A stretch of DNA of 64,000 nucleotides from Planctomycetota bacterium (GTDB taxonomy: Bacteria; Planctomycetota; Planctomycetia; Pirellulales; Pirellulaceae), in the NCBI GenBank assembly GCA_026692865.1, contig JAPLNI010000028.1, forward strand, positions 232,779-296,778. The letters are read 5' to 3'. Both the position numbers and the translations under genes were made by a program. Shown here in pieces: positions 30,600 to 38,399 of the stretch. The notes beneath the pieces are model-generated. The model searched no databases. It was not told the DNA's origin and saw nothing but the letters and a program-made list of their open reading frames with translations. Within the stretch, counting starts at the first letter, position 1; the number at the start of each line of letters is the position of its first letter.

Positions 30600-31089
30600 G
30601 ATATTACCTATCTTGGAAGATCGAGTCGAACAGTTCCGTTTAAATCGGAATGTGGAGTTTGAAGATTGTCTAGGCGCTGACACCTAAAGTACTGTATTTG
30701 TTTTCAAATCTCCATCCCAAGAGCTACGACTTGCGGTTAAACTCCATCATCGTGAAACTGCGTATTATCGTGAATTGAGTATTTACTATCGTTTACAAGA
30801 CTTGAATATCACACATGTTGCCGGGCATCGTATTCCAATCATGACGGGCAGTGACGATGAGCTACTCGCAATTGAAATGACCATCGTTAGCCCTCCATTT
30901 TGTCTTGATTTTGGTGGAGCCTACCTGAATCGACCTCCGGATTATTCGGCTGAAGTTTTGGAAGACTGGCGCGAAATGAAGTCGGAAGCTTTTGAGGATA
31001 ACTGGCCGAAAGTGGAATCCATCTTGGCGGAGTTCCGTTCCTTCGGTGTTTACATTGCTGACGTCAATCCTGGAAACATCCGCTTCTGA
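30598..31089 (+). pseudogene. Kinase-like protein gene interrupted by an in-frame stop
   Basis: From the ATG at 30598 the frame reads MILPILEDRVEQFRLNRNVE, reaches FEDCLGADT, hits TAA at 30685-30687, and then continues in the same frame as STVFVFKSPSQELRLAVKLH to the stop at 31089. The second part has kinase-fold features: a Lys in LAVKLHHRE, the hinge-like DELLAIEMTIVSPPFCLDF segment, and the catalytic-loop-like VYIADVNPGNIRF near the end. Without the stop it would be a 163-residue protein. I read it as a nonsense-mutated gene. The family is a small RIO/aminoglycoside-kinase-like protein, a tentative assignment. It sits between the cas3 and cas4 remnants. Confidence 0.55.
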
Positions 31090-31142
31090 GCATCTTCATT
31101 ATCGGTTTTTGGGTAACGCTTCGAGAATGGATAGAGGCAACA

Positions 31143-31511
31143 ATGTACACCGATGATCAGCTTGTTCCGATCTCCGCTCTACAGCATTCGTTCTTCTATC
31201 CAAGACAGTGCGCGCTGTTACATGTCGAACGCGTTTGGAGCGAGAACATGCACACCGCAAAGGGACAGCATATGCATGTCCGCATTAGTTCCAGGGTCGG
31301 GAGGTCGCGGCTCATACGAGCCGCTTGGCTTGAAACTGCTTTTGGCGGGGACAAGTGTGAACTCGATGACGATATGAGCTTTCGGTGTTCTTTGAATTTG
31401 AAAATTTGTCGCAGTTTGGAATTTTTTTGGGTGGGTTTTGACGCTGGGGGAAATGGGGCGAAGGTGGAATTGTGTGGGGTTTTACTGGGTTTTCAGCGAG
31501 GGATTGGCTGA
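31143..31511 (+). pseudogene. Cas4 N-terminal remnant
   Basis: Residues 1-45 match the Cas4 start found in type I loci: MYTDDQLVPISALQHSFFYP, then RQCALLHVERVWSENMHTAK and GQHMH. The normal first iron-sulfur Cys of the FCPRQC block is a Tyr here (Y19), while C23 is kept. After about residue 47 the resemblance is lost in this frame. The +1 frame has PLGLKLLLAG, which resembles the next Cas4 block, so a frameshift near 31280 is likely. The frame then runs through low-complexity G/T-rich DNA to 31511. The remaining Cas4 core, Cas1 and Cas2 are missing. Cas4 helps select PAM-bearing spacers. This copy must be inactive. Confidence 0.7.
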
Positions 31512-31644
31512 GTTTTACTGCCCAAATGGGATGGGTAAAGGTTGCTGAATGGTTGCTTTCGGGCTTTTGGCTTGATAGTTGCTTCTATGTGTTTCGTTGG
31601 CTGTGGAAACGGCAAAACTAGTATCACATGGAGAGTAGGAAAAG
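31400..31644. other. G/T-rich stretch after the Cas4 remnant, possibly an old CRISPR leader
   Basis: The plus strand is strongly G- and T-rich and C-poor (for example GGGTGGGTTTTGACGCTGGG and GAATTGTGTGGGGTTTTACT). CRISPR leaders of some type I loci have such a skew, and the position, on the cas4 side, fits. No repeat-spacer array is present, so this is only a suggestion. Confidence 0.25.
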
Positions 31645-31848
31645 ATGTTAACTAAAGTAAAACGTGAGAATGAGTTGGATTTCGTTGAGCTATTGCATGT
31701 CCGTGAGACGTCTCGAAGATTGAGAAGCAAATGGACGCCTGCCGAGATGGCCGAGCGGAAGGCGATGGCTCGGAAGCTTCAATTGGACCTTATCGGATTA
31801 ATGGGACTTGATAATCCCGAAAGTCAGGCTCCACGAAAAGCAAAATGA
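31645..31848 (+). CDS. Small charged hypothetical protein
   Basis: This is a 67-residue protein with a ribosome-binding-like AGGA five bases before the ATG. It is highly charged and helical (VRETSRRLRSKWTPAEMAER, KAMARKLQLDLIGLMGL), with no recognised family. It lies about 100 bases upstream of Anbu on the same strand and could be part of the same unit. Confidence 0.5.
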   Translation: MLTKVKRENELDFVELLHVRETSRRLRSKWTPAEMAERKAMARKLQLDLIGLMGLDNPESQAPRKAK

Positions 31849-31951
31849 GGTTGACCGTTTTGTTATCAAACAACCGAGCGATTTTATTCCTTGATAGTCC
31901 ATTACGACTTACAACGGCGGAACTATTGATACTTTCGCTTGAGAGTCCGCT

Positions 31952-32704
31952 ATGACTTTTTGCTTGGGCATTCGTGTTCGTAACGGGCTGGTCGCTTTGG
32001 CCGACACTAAGATCGTCAAGGGTGAAGAGAAGCTCACCAAGTCGAAGATCTCGCTCACCCACAGCGGTGGCCGCCAATGGTGGTTGATGACTTCTGGATT
32101 GCGGTCTGTTCGCGACAAAACGGTGACGTATCTGGAGCAAAAGCTCCAGTACGATCATGCGCCTGCTCAAAATTTGTTTGCGATTGCGAACCTATTTGGA
32201 GAGCAGCTTCGTAAGGTACGCCTTGAAGATGAGACGGCGCTTCAGAGCGGCAATCTTCAATTTAATCTGCATGCGATTATCGGCGGGCAGTTAGAGCACG
32301 ATGCTGCGCCGAAGATGTATTACATTTATCCAGAGGGCAATTGGATCGAATGCAATGAGGATTCTCCTTACTTTATCATTGGTCGAACGCACTACGCTAA
32401 GCCCATCCTTGATCGGCTGTTGCGGTTTGATACGGATACAAAGCAAGCGGCCGCACTCGCCTTTTTGGGCTTTGATGCAACGCGTGCTTGTGTGACCGAT
32501 GTGGGGTATCCGATCGATATGATACTTCATCAGTCACATAACAACGTGATCTACCAGAGATTTGAGGCGACTGATTTGATTCAAGTGTCTCAGTGGTGGA
32601 ATCAAACGCTTAGAAATGCATTACAGCAATTCCCAATGGATTGCTTTCAGAGTCTGTTTTCTTACCCTAACGATGAGAGTTTGGGCTCGTCTCAGAGTTC
32701 GTAG
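31952..32704 (+). CDS. Anbu-type proteasome-related protease subunit
   Basis: This 250-residue protein belongs to the Anbu (ancestral beta subunit) family, a relative of HslV and proteasome beta subunits. The start MTFCLGIRVRNGLVALADTK gives the N-terminal nucleophile Thr after removal of Met; D18 and K32 (in KLTKSKISL) fit the catalytic Asp and Lys. HSGGRQWWLMTSGLRSVRDK and IIGRTHYAKPILDRL are typical. Anbu is usually encoded with a transglutaminase-like protein, an alpha-E protein and a circularly permuted ATP-grasp protein. Only the transglutaminase-like gene follows here, 24 bases away. Its biological role is not settled. Confidence 0.88.
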   Translation: MTFCLGIRVRNGLVALADTKIVKGEEKLTKSKISLTHSGGRQWWLMTSGLRSVRDKTVTYLEQKLQYDHAPAQNLFAIANLFGEQLRKVRLEDETALQSGNLQFNLHAIIGGQLEHDAAPKMYYIYPEGNWIECNEDSPYFIIGRTHYAKPILDRLLRFDTDTKQAAALAFLGFDATRACVTDVGYPIDMILHQSHNNVIYQRFEATDLIQVSQWWNQTLRNALQQFPMDCFQSLFSYPNDESLGSSQSS

Positions 32705-32728
32705 TTTTTATCGCGGGAGGGCCAGATT

Positions 32729-33568
32729 ATGAAGAATATCGATGTCTGTTGTGAATTGCAGTATGTGGTAAAAACGCCTACGACGATTCTATTTAATCTT
32801 TCTGTTGCGACTACCGAATACCAAAGCATTGTGAGTGAGAGTCTTTGGTTAACTCCTTACATGGTTGCAGAGCAGTTGCAGGTTGGTGCTGCAAACAATC
32901 GTGTCCAGCGAGTCTATGTTGAACCGGGGCTCTTCAGCATTCAGTATTCCGCGAATGTAAATCTCGGGGCCGAAATTCACTGCCCGGAAACTCTTTCGGA
33001 GAAGCCATATGCGTGCATTCCTGCCGTCGTTCTCCCCTATCTCAATCCAAGTCGATATTGCCAGTCAGACTTGCTCGCCAATTTTGCGATGAGCGAATTT
33101 GGCACCGAACCACATGGGTATCGTCGAGTGCAAGCGATTTGCGATTGGACCTACCAACATTTGGCTTACGTTTCGGGTTCGACTGATTCTGAAACCACTG
33201 CTCGCGATGTCTTGGTACAGCGGCAGGGTGTTTGTCGTGACTTCGCGCACCTTGCGATTTCGCTTTGTCGTGGACTTGGGATCCCGGCAAGATATGTTTC
33301 GGGCTACGCGATCGATCTTGAGCCGCCCGACTTTCACGGTTTCTTTGAGGCCTACTTGGGAGAGCGGTGGTATCTGTTCGATGCAACCAGGCTTGCACCC
33401 GTAGAGGGTTTGATTCGCATTGCAACAGGCGTTGATGCATCCGAGGTCCCATTTGCGACTCTGATAGGGACCACAGAGCTCAAGTCGAAAGTCGTTTGGG
33501 CCAGGTTGTCTAACGCAAATCAGGCATTGCAAGTGCCTGCCAAAGAGTCCGCAGTTTCTACTGCTTAG
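32729..33568 (+). CDS. Transglutaminase-like protein of the Anbu module
   Basis: This is a 279-residue protein with an N-terminal beta-rich domain (about 1-110; MVAEQLQVGAANNRVQRVYV) and a transglutaminase-like cysteine-protease domain (about 135-240). The catalytic triad is visible as C169 in RQGVCRDFAHLAI, H203 in PPDFHGFFEAYLG and D218 in WYLFDATRL. It lies 24 bases downstream of Anbu. Such proteins accompany Anbu in many bacteria and may make or break amide bonds in a peptide-based system. The substrate is unknown. No alpha-E or ATP-grasp partner is in the window. Confidence 0.85.
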   Translation: MKNIDVCCELQYVVKTPTTILFNLSVATTEYQSIVSESLWLTPYMVAEQLQVGAANNRVQRVYVEPGLFSIQYSANVNLGAEIHCPETLSEKPYACIPAVVLPYLNPSRYCQSDLLANFAMSEFGTEPHGYRRVQAICDWTYQHLAYVSGSTDSETTARDVLVQRQGVCRDFAHLAISLCRGLGIPARYVSGYAIDLEPPDFHGFFEAYLGERWYLFDATRLAPVEGLIRIATGVDASEVPFATLIGTTELKSKVVWARLSNANQALQVPAKESAVSTA

Positions 33569-33669
33569 GTGCCAGTGCACGGCTGGAATCGATTTACTCC
33601 AATCCAATCGTTCACTGTATCAGTTGAAGTCACTGCTCATATTGCGTGAGAGGTTAGTCCAATAAAAAA

Positions 33670-33698
33670 GCACCCGTAACATTTTGCATTACGGGTGC
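33670..33698 (-). terminator. Rho-independent terminator of the TIM-barrel gene
   Basis: A perfect 10-base inverted repeat (GCACCCGTAA 33670-33679 with TTACGGGTGC 33689-33698) has a nine-base loop. Read on the minus strand it is followed by TTTTTTATT (33669-33661), a classic intrinsic terminator about 90 bases after the stop of the minus-strand gene. The transglutaminase gene converges on the same place and could share it. Confidence 0.85.
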
Positions 33699-33788
33699 CT
33701 CTATAAATGGTTTGATTGCAAGTGGCTCTTTGTGCTGCCCGCGTCCTTGAGGGATGCTGCGGCATTTTGGAACCAAGCTCTACAACAG

Positions 33789-34712
33789 CTACGCTTCGAT
33801 TTCAGCGAATACCGGTGCGGTTGATTCGCCGATCAGTTCTGGCTTGCGTGTGTATGTTGGGAGGCCAGCAGTGCTGAGGACAGCATCGATACTGTCTTGA
33901 GCAAGCGATACGATTGCGTCTCGCGTCATACCTGCCACGACCGACATGTGTCCATAAGCAGCCATCGGACCATCGTAACCCATTTTCGAAAGCTGGGTCA
34001 CGATTCCAACGTTATCAACAACACCTTGTGCTGCAGGCATAATTCTTTGAGTGATGCTTGCAGTCGCGAAGTCGATACCTTCGGAGGCGTCTGCTAATCG
34101 CAGTCCAAGAATTCGGTTTACAGGAACGCTTGCCAGTTGTGCAATCGTTCCGCCGCCGACAGTCCAATTCCATGTGTCGATTGTCAAACCAACGTTGCTG
34201 GCCGAACATGCTTTGAATAATGCCAGGTAGCCTTCGGCGTCTTTGACGAACGCAAACTGCTTGCCTTCGCGGTTTTCGATAGCTGCTGAGAAGTACAATC
34301 CAACGCGAATGCTATGTTGTCCCGCAACTTCGGCGATTTGGTCGATTCGCTTGCGTACAACTTCGAAGAACTCGTGGTAGGGCAAGCGATCGGTTGCAGC
34401 AGGAACGCGTAAATTTCCGATTGTTGCGCCAGCTTTACCCGCGATTTCTGCAGCCACGACGAACGATGCGAGTGCCTTTGCGAAGGCAGCGTCATCGGCA
34501 TCGAGATCAACCGTAATTTCAAAGCTCCCGATTTGCATCTTCGCACTTTCGAGGTACTTAGCAGCTCGCTCGAACGAGGCGCGTTGCGTTCGCTTGACTA
34601 AGTCCCCGAGATCGATATCCAATCCCTTGAAGCCATAAGTCATGGCCAGTTCAATTAACTCACTCTGACGACCTGAAACGCCCAAAACAGAAGCGTTGAG
34701 ATTTTTAAACAT
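33789..34712 (-). CDS. TIM-barrel sugar isomerase/epimerase-like protein
   Basis: This 307-residue protein resembles the xylose-isomerase-like TIM-barrel family (AP endonuclease 2 superfamily). Pieces are LIELAMTYGFKGLDIDLGDL near the start, IGSFEITVDLDADDAAF, IRVGLYFSAAIENREGKQFA, VGLTIDTWNWTVGGG and GYDGPMAAYGHMS. Family members use Glu, Asp and His ligands for a metal, but not all can be matched here with confidence. I choose the ATG at 34712 because an AGGAG motif lies about 10 bases before it. Two upstream in-frame ATGs exist (34736 and 34754). The substrate is unknown. The gene ends in a strong terminator. Confidence 0.72.
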   Translation of the reverse strand: MFKNLNASVLGVSGRQSELIELAMTYGFKGLDIDLGDLVKRTQRASFERAAKYLESAKMQIGSFEITVDLDADDAAFAKALASFVVAAEIAGKAGATIGNLRVPAATDRLPYHEFFEVVRKRIDQIAEVAGQHSIRVGLYFSAAIENREGKQFAFVKDAEGYLALFKACSASNVGLTIDTWNWTVGGGTIAQLASVPVNRILGLRLADASEGIDFATASITQRIMPAAQGVVDNVGIVTQLSKMGYDGPMAAYGHMSVVAGMTRDAIVSLAQDSIDAVLSTAGLPTYTRKPELIGESTAPVFAEIEA

Positions 34713-34949
34713 ACCTTGTTGGTCTCCTACTGACATCAAATTGACAACACACATAGCCTTGCCTCCGCAAGGGGCGGGGATTATCGCATAATCGTTTTTT
34801 ACTTCCTAGGTCTAAAACGATTTATTGCCAAAGCTTGTTTCGGGGCAAAAGTCGTATGTCATGCGGTGTTGCTGACGCGGCGGCATCAAGGTTAGGCCAA
34901 ACATGTTGCAACGGACAGGGCGAGCCCGATCCGTCGCGTGGGCGTGGAG

Positions 34950-36698
34950 CTATCGAGCTAGCTCAGTAAAGCGAGCTTCGCGAACGACAGTGACTTTGAT
35001 TTCACCGGGATAGGTCAATTGCTGTTCGAAGGCTTGAGCGATATCACGGCAGATTTTGGCTGCTGCGGCATCGTCGGTATCCTTGGAGCTTGCGATGACG
35101 CGTAGCTCGCGGCCCGCCTGGATTGCAAACGCCTGTTCAACTCCTGGGAAGCCACGGGCGATCGATTCCAGCTCTTCCATGCGTTTGATGTATCGCTCCA
35201 ACGACTCGCGTCTAGCGCCAGGTCGCGAGGCACTACAAGCGTCGGCGGTCGCAACCAATAGCGTGTACGGGAACTCGGTTGTTAGTTGATCATGATGCCC
35301 AAGAGCTGCATGCACGACCATTTCGTTTTCACCGCTTCGCTTAAGGATGTCGGCTCCGATTTTTGGGTGACCGCCTTCGAGCTCATGGTCGGCTGCTTTG
35401 CCGATATCGTGCAGGAGTCCACAGCGACGGGCTAGCATCGGATTGAGCCCGATCATCTCTGCCATCAATCCCGATAGAAAAGCAACCTCGACACTGTGTC
35501 GCAAAACGTTCTGCGAGTAACTGGTTCGGAAGTGAAGCCGACCGAGCATCTCAATCACGCGATCATTGACGCCGCCAATATTGACTTCGCTGGCTGCTTC
35601 TTCGCCTTTGCGTTTGATGAACTGTGTGATCTCTTTTTCAGTTGCCGCGACGAGCTCTTCAATCCGCGTGGGGTGGATGCGGCCATCGGTGATGAGCTTT
35701 GCGAGTGACTGACGAGCGATTTCACGACGCACGGGATCGAATCCGCTGACGATAACAACGCCTGGTGTATCGTCGATGATAACGTCGGTGCCGGTAGCTT
35801 TTTCAAACGCACGAATGTTACGACCTTCACGGCCAATGATTCGGCCCTTCATATCGTCGTTGGGAATATCCACCGTACTGGTCGTCGTCTCGGCTGTATG
35901 AGCGGAAGCGTAACGTTGCATCGCTGTGAGCAAGATATCTTTTGCTTTTTGATCGACCGTTTCCGAGATGCGTTTCTCATGAGCCAAGATGACGTTTCCA
36001 GCCTCGCTCTGAAGTTCGACTTCTAGATTCTTTAAGAGCTGGCTGGAGGCTTCTTCCTTAGAAAGTCCTGAGATTCGCTGCAATTCCGAGGTAAGTTTGG
36101 TGACAAGTCGCTTGTACTCTTCGTTCTTGCGATTGGCATCTTCCATGCGGTCGGAGAGCTTGCGTTGGTTTCCTTCGACCAGTTTTTCTTGTCTTCGAAG
36201 ATCGTCGGTATTCTTGATGATCATTTCTTCACGGCGCTCGGCTGCTTGCTCGCGTTGCCGGACGTCTTCGCGTTGCTTTTGAATTTCGACGTCGAATTTC
36301 GATTGCAGTTGAAGCAAGCGTTCCTTCTTATCAAGCTCAGCTTGCTTGACCAAATTTTCCGAGTCGAGTTTCGCTTGTTCTCGAAGTCGGTTGGCTTGAG
36401 TCTTTGCGTCGCGTCCCTGAAGCTGATTCAGTAGATAAAGAACAGCAGCACCGATGATCACCCCGATTGCTATTGCGACGACAGTACTGGTAGATCCTCC
36501 CGCGTTGCTAGCGACTTCCGAGACTGCTTTTTGCGCTGTCGCAGTCGATTCAGGTGATTGAGCCAAAAGCAAATGGAGTTGGTGAACGGAAACTTGGTGA
36601 ACGGAAACGAAGTCGCTTTGCGTTCCGAGAATAAGTGTCGGAACAAGTTTGGGAAATTGGGCCGCGAAAGTCGCGGGCATCAAGAGTGTGAGAATCAA
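34950..36698 (-). CDS. rny: Ribonuclease Y
   Basis: This 582-residue endoribonuclease initiates mRNA decay at the membrane. An N-terminal extension of about 70 residues precedes the membrane helix (about 73-93, [20 protein letters not shown]), a long coiled coil (about 95-250), a KH RNA-binding domain with [20 protein letters not shown], and the HD phosphohydrolase domain with [20 protein letters not shown]. All are diagnostic. A 15-base tandem duplication in the N-terminal extension gives a VSVHQ repeat. The start is uncertain: the extension has a signal-like look, and a non-ATG start nearer the membrane helix cannot be excluded. Confidence 0.93.
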   Translation of the reverse strand: MILTLLMPATFAAQFPKLVPTLILGTQSDFVSVHQVSVHQLHLLLAQSPESTATAQKAVSEVASNAGGSTSTVVAIAIGVIIGAAVLYLLNQLQGRDAKTQANRLREQAKLDSENLVKQAELDKKERLLQLQSKFDVEIQKQREDVRQREQAAERREEMIIKNTDDLRRQEKLVEGNQRKLSDRMEDANRKNEEYKRLVTKLTSELQRISGLSKEEASSQLLKNLEVELQSEAGNVILAHEKRISETVDQKAKDILLTAMQRYASAHTAETTTSTVDIPNDDMKGRIIGREGRNIRAFEKATGTDVIIDDTPGVVIVSGFDPVRREIARQSLAKLITDGRIHPTRIEELVAATEKEITQFIKRKGEEAASEVNIGGVNDRVIEMLGRLHFRTSYSQNVLRHSVEVAFLSGLMAEMIGLNPMLARRCGLLHDIGKAADHELEGGHPKIGADILKRSGENEMVVHAALGHHDQLTTEFPYTLLVATADACSASRPGARRESLERYIKRMEELESIARGFPGVEQAFAIQAGRELRVIASSKDTDDAAAAKICRDIAQAFEQQLTYPGEIKVTVVREARFTELAR

Positions 36699-37050
36699 TG
36701 AAACGTTCCTTGAAGTTTGATGGAACGCAGTCCGAAAATTTTTCGGCTAGGAAACGGTAGGTCTCAGATTGGATCTTGGAGACAACGACATTTCTGGAGA
36801 GACAGGGCGAAATGATCGGCAACTTTTTCGCGATCGCTGCAATAACAGGCTCGAACGATGCGGTCTGGTGATACGAATCACCATCTGGACCGGTGGTCTC
36901 ACATGCTACAGTCGGCAGGCTGTCAAATTGAGTATTTGCAGACTGTGTGTTGGCAACTGCTGAAGCGTGCTGGCGCGACTGGACCATCCACAAGCACCAT
37001 AGCGATGCGAGCGATAGCAAAATCAAGATTGCGGTCAGCATGTAGAGCAT
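36550..37050 (-). CDS. Possible small membrane-anchored protein overlapping rny
   Basis: A 166-residue frame has a good N-terminal membrane segment ([20 protein letters not shown]) and a soluble part to about residue 115. It overlaps the proposed start of rny by 149 bases in another frame, and the overlapping C-terminal part is Arg/Ser/Phe-rich without character. Either rny starts further in, or this frame is shorter or not real. No family is recognised. Confidence 0.3.
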   Translation of the reverse strand: MLYMLTAILILLSLASLWCLWMVQSRQHASAVANTQSANTQFDSLPTVACETTGPDGDSYHQTASFEPVIAAIAKKLPIISPCLSRNVVVSKIQSETYRFLAEKFSDCVPSNFKERFIDSHTLDARDFRGPISQTCSDTYSRNAKRLRFRSPSFRSPTPFAFGSIT

Positions 37051-37429
37051 TCTGAATCGAGACGCGAAAAGGGAGTACTAGGTCTCCAACCTTAATTTCT
37101 GGGGCCCAATTCATTCTCTAGACGCCGCTGTGATGAGGGCGTTTGGAGGGCTGAGAAGGGTCGTTTCCACTGCGGTTGGGGGCAAATTGAAAAATCAAAA
37201 GTTGCCTTAGCCGAAGGCGTGTTTAGTATCCTTTGGCTGCGACAATCCACCGTATCGTAACCAATAGATGCCGCAGTCCGCAACCAAGCTTTCCAAGATG
37301 GCCCTTACAAATGGCAAATGATCGATACAATCTGGGAAATTGCGAGCATAACCCTCGCAGGCCCAGCTACAAACGCAGCTACATGTTCAAAGGGCGGATC
37401 ACGTTTTCACCTCGACAAGGCACAATACG
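37051..37429. other. Intergenic region upstream of pyrB
   Basis: About 380 bases between divergent transcription units (rny side on minus, pyrB on plus). It should hold the promoters for both. Several short open frames overlap here on both strands but none resembles a protein family. I see no PyrR-type attenuator hairpin. Confidence 0.35.
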
Positions 37430-38398
37430 ATGGATTTTACTGCCGAAATCAGCTCGGGAGTCGCACCAAGCTGGCGGCACCGCCACTTATTAGGTGTGGA
37501 AGACTTGACGGGCGAAGAGATCACGCTTGTCTTGGATTTGGCGGAAGCCCTTCAAAAAGCGACCGATGCGGGACGGACCAAACTCAGCCTGCTCAAGGGA
37601 CGGACGATCGCCAATTTGTTTTTTGAGAACAGCACTCGGACGCGGAACAGTTTTTCACTTGCCGCCAAACGGCTCGGAGCTGACACGGTAGAATTCTCTT
37701 CCAGCGGGTCGAGCGTATCCAAAGGGGAGACCTTTATCGATACGGCAAAAACGATCGAAGCGATGGGAGTCGACGCGGTCGTTGTGCGTCACGCAACACC
37801 GGGGACGCCACATCTCCTGTCGCGACATCTCGAAGGATCTATTGTCAACGCCGGGGATGGTCCTCACGAGCATCCGACGCAAGGGCTGCTAGATCTTTGC
37901 ACCATTCGCCAGCAACGAGGCAGCTTAAAGGGGCTCACTGTTGCTCTCGTTGGCGATATCGCGCACAGCCGAACGGCACGCTCTAATATTTGGGGCTTAC
38001 TGAAACTGGGAGCCAAGCCGATCGTTTGTGGACCAGCAACCTTAGTATCGAAACGATGGGAGCAAATGGGAGTCGAAGTCGCTCATAGCTTGGATGCAAT
38101 TCTTCCTCGATGCGATGTGTTGAACCTGCTCCGTATTCAATTCGAGCGGCAGTCGACTCGGCCTTTTCCATCGGTGCATGAATACGCGTTGCTATACGCG
38201 ATGACTAACGAACGCATGCTTCGAAGCAAGCAAGACATTTTGATTATGGCCCCAGGCCCCATCAATCGCGGAGTAGAATTGACACCCGAAGTTGCTGACG
38301 GTCCGCACTCGGTCATCCTGAAACAAGTCACCAACGGAATCGCTATTCGAATGGCGGTCTTATGGCTGCTTCTAGGGCAGAAAGAAAACGGGTTGTAG
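37430..38398 (+). CDS. pyrB: Aspartate carbamoyltransferase catalytic chain
   Basis: This 322-residue enzyme makes N-carbamoylaspartate from carbamoyl phosphate and aspartate in pyrimidine synthesis. The carbamoyl-phosphate motif is [12 protein letters not shown] (S68-T69-R70-T71). Also present are [35 protein letters not shown] and [12 protein letters not shown]. Length matches the family. The following dihydroorotase-like gene starts two bases after its stop, so the two are translationally linked and probably form a complex. No pyrI regulatory chain follows. Confidence 0.95.
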   Translation: MDFTAEISSGVAPSWRHRHLLGVEDLTGEEITLVLDLAEALQKATDAGRTKLSLLKGRTIANLFFENSTRTRNSFSLAAKRLGADTVEFSSSGSSVSKGETFIDTAKTIEAMGVDAVVVRHATPGTPHLLSRHLEGSIVNAGDGPHEHPTQGLLDLCTIRQQRGSLKGLTVALVGDIAHSRTARSNIWGLLKLGAKPIVCGPATLVSKRWEQMGVEVAHSLDAILPRCDVLNLLRIQFERQSTRPFPSVHEYALLYAMTNERMLRSKQDILIMAPGPINRGVELTPEVADGPHSVILKQVTNGIAIRMAVLWLLLGQKENGL

Positions 38399-38399
38399 G

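Noticed and set aside
31400..31960. CRISPR array near the Cas4 remnant
   Set aside because: No direct repeats of 28-37 bases with regular spacing can be found; only a skewed leader-like stretch is present.
36550..36698. The part of the 166-residue frame that overlaps rny
   Set aside because: The rny frame is certain by its domains further in, and the overlapping tail has no character; only the upstream N-terminal part is kept as a low-confidence gene.
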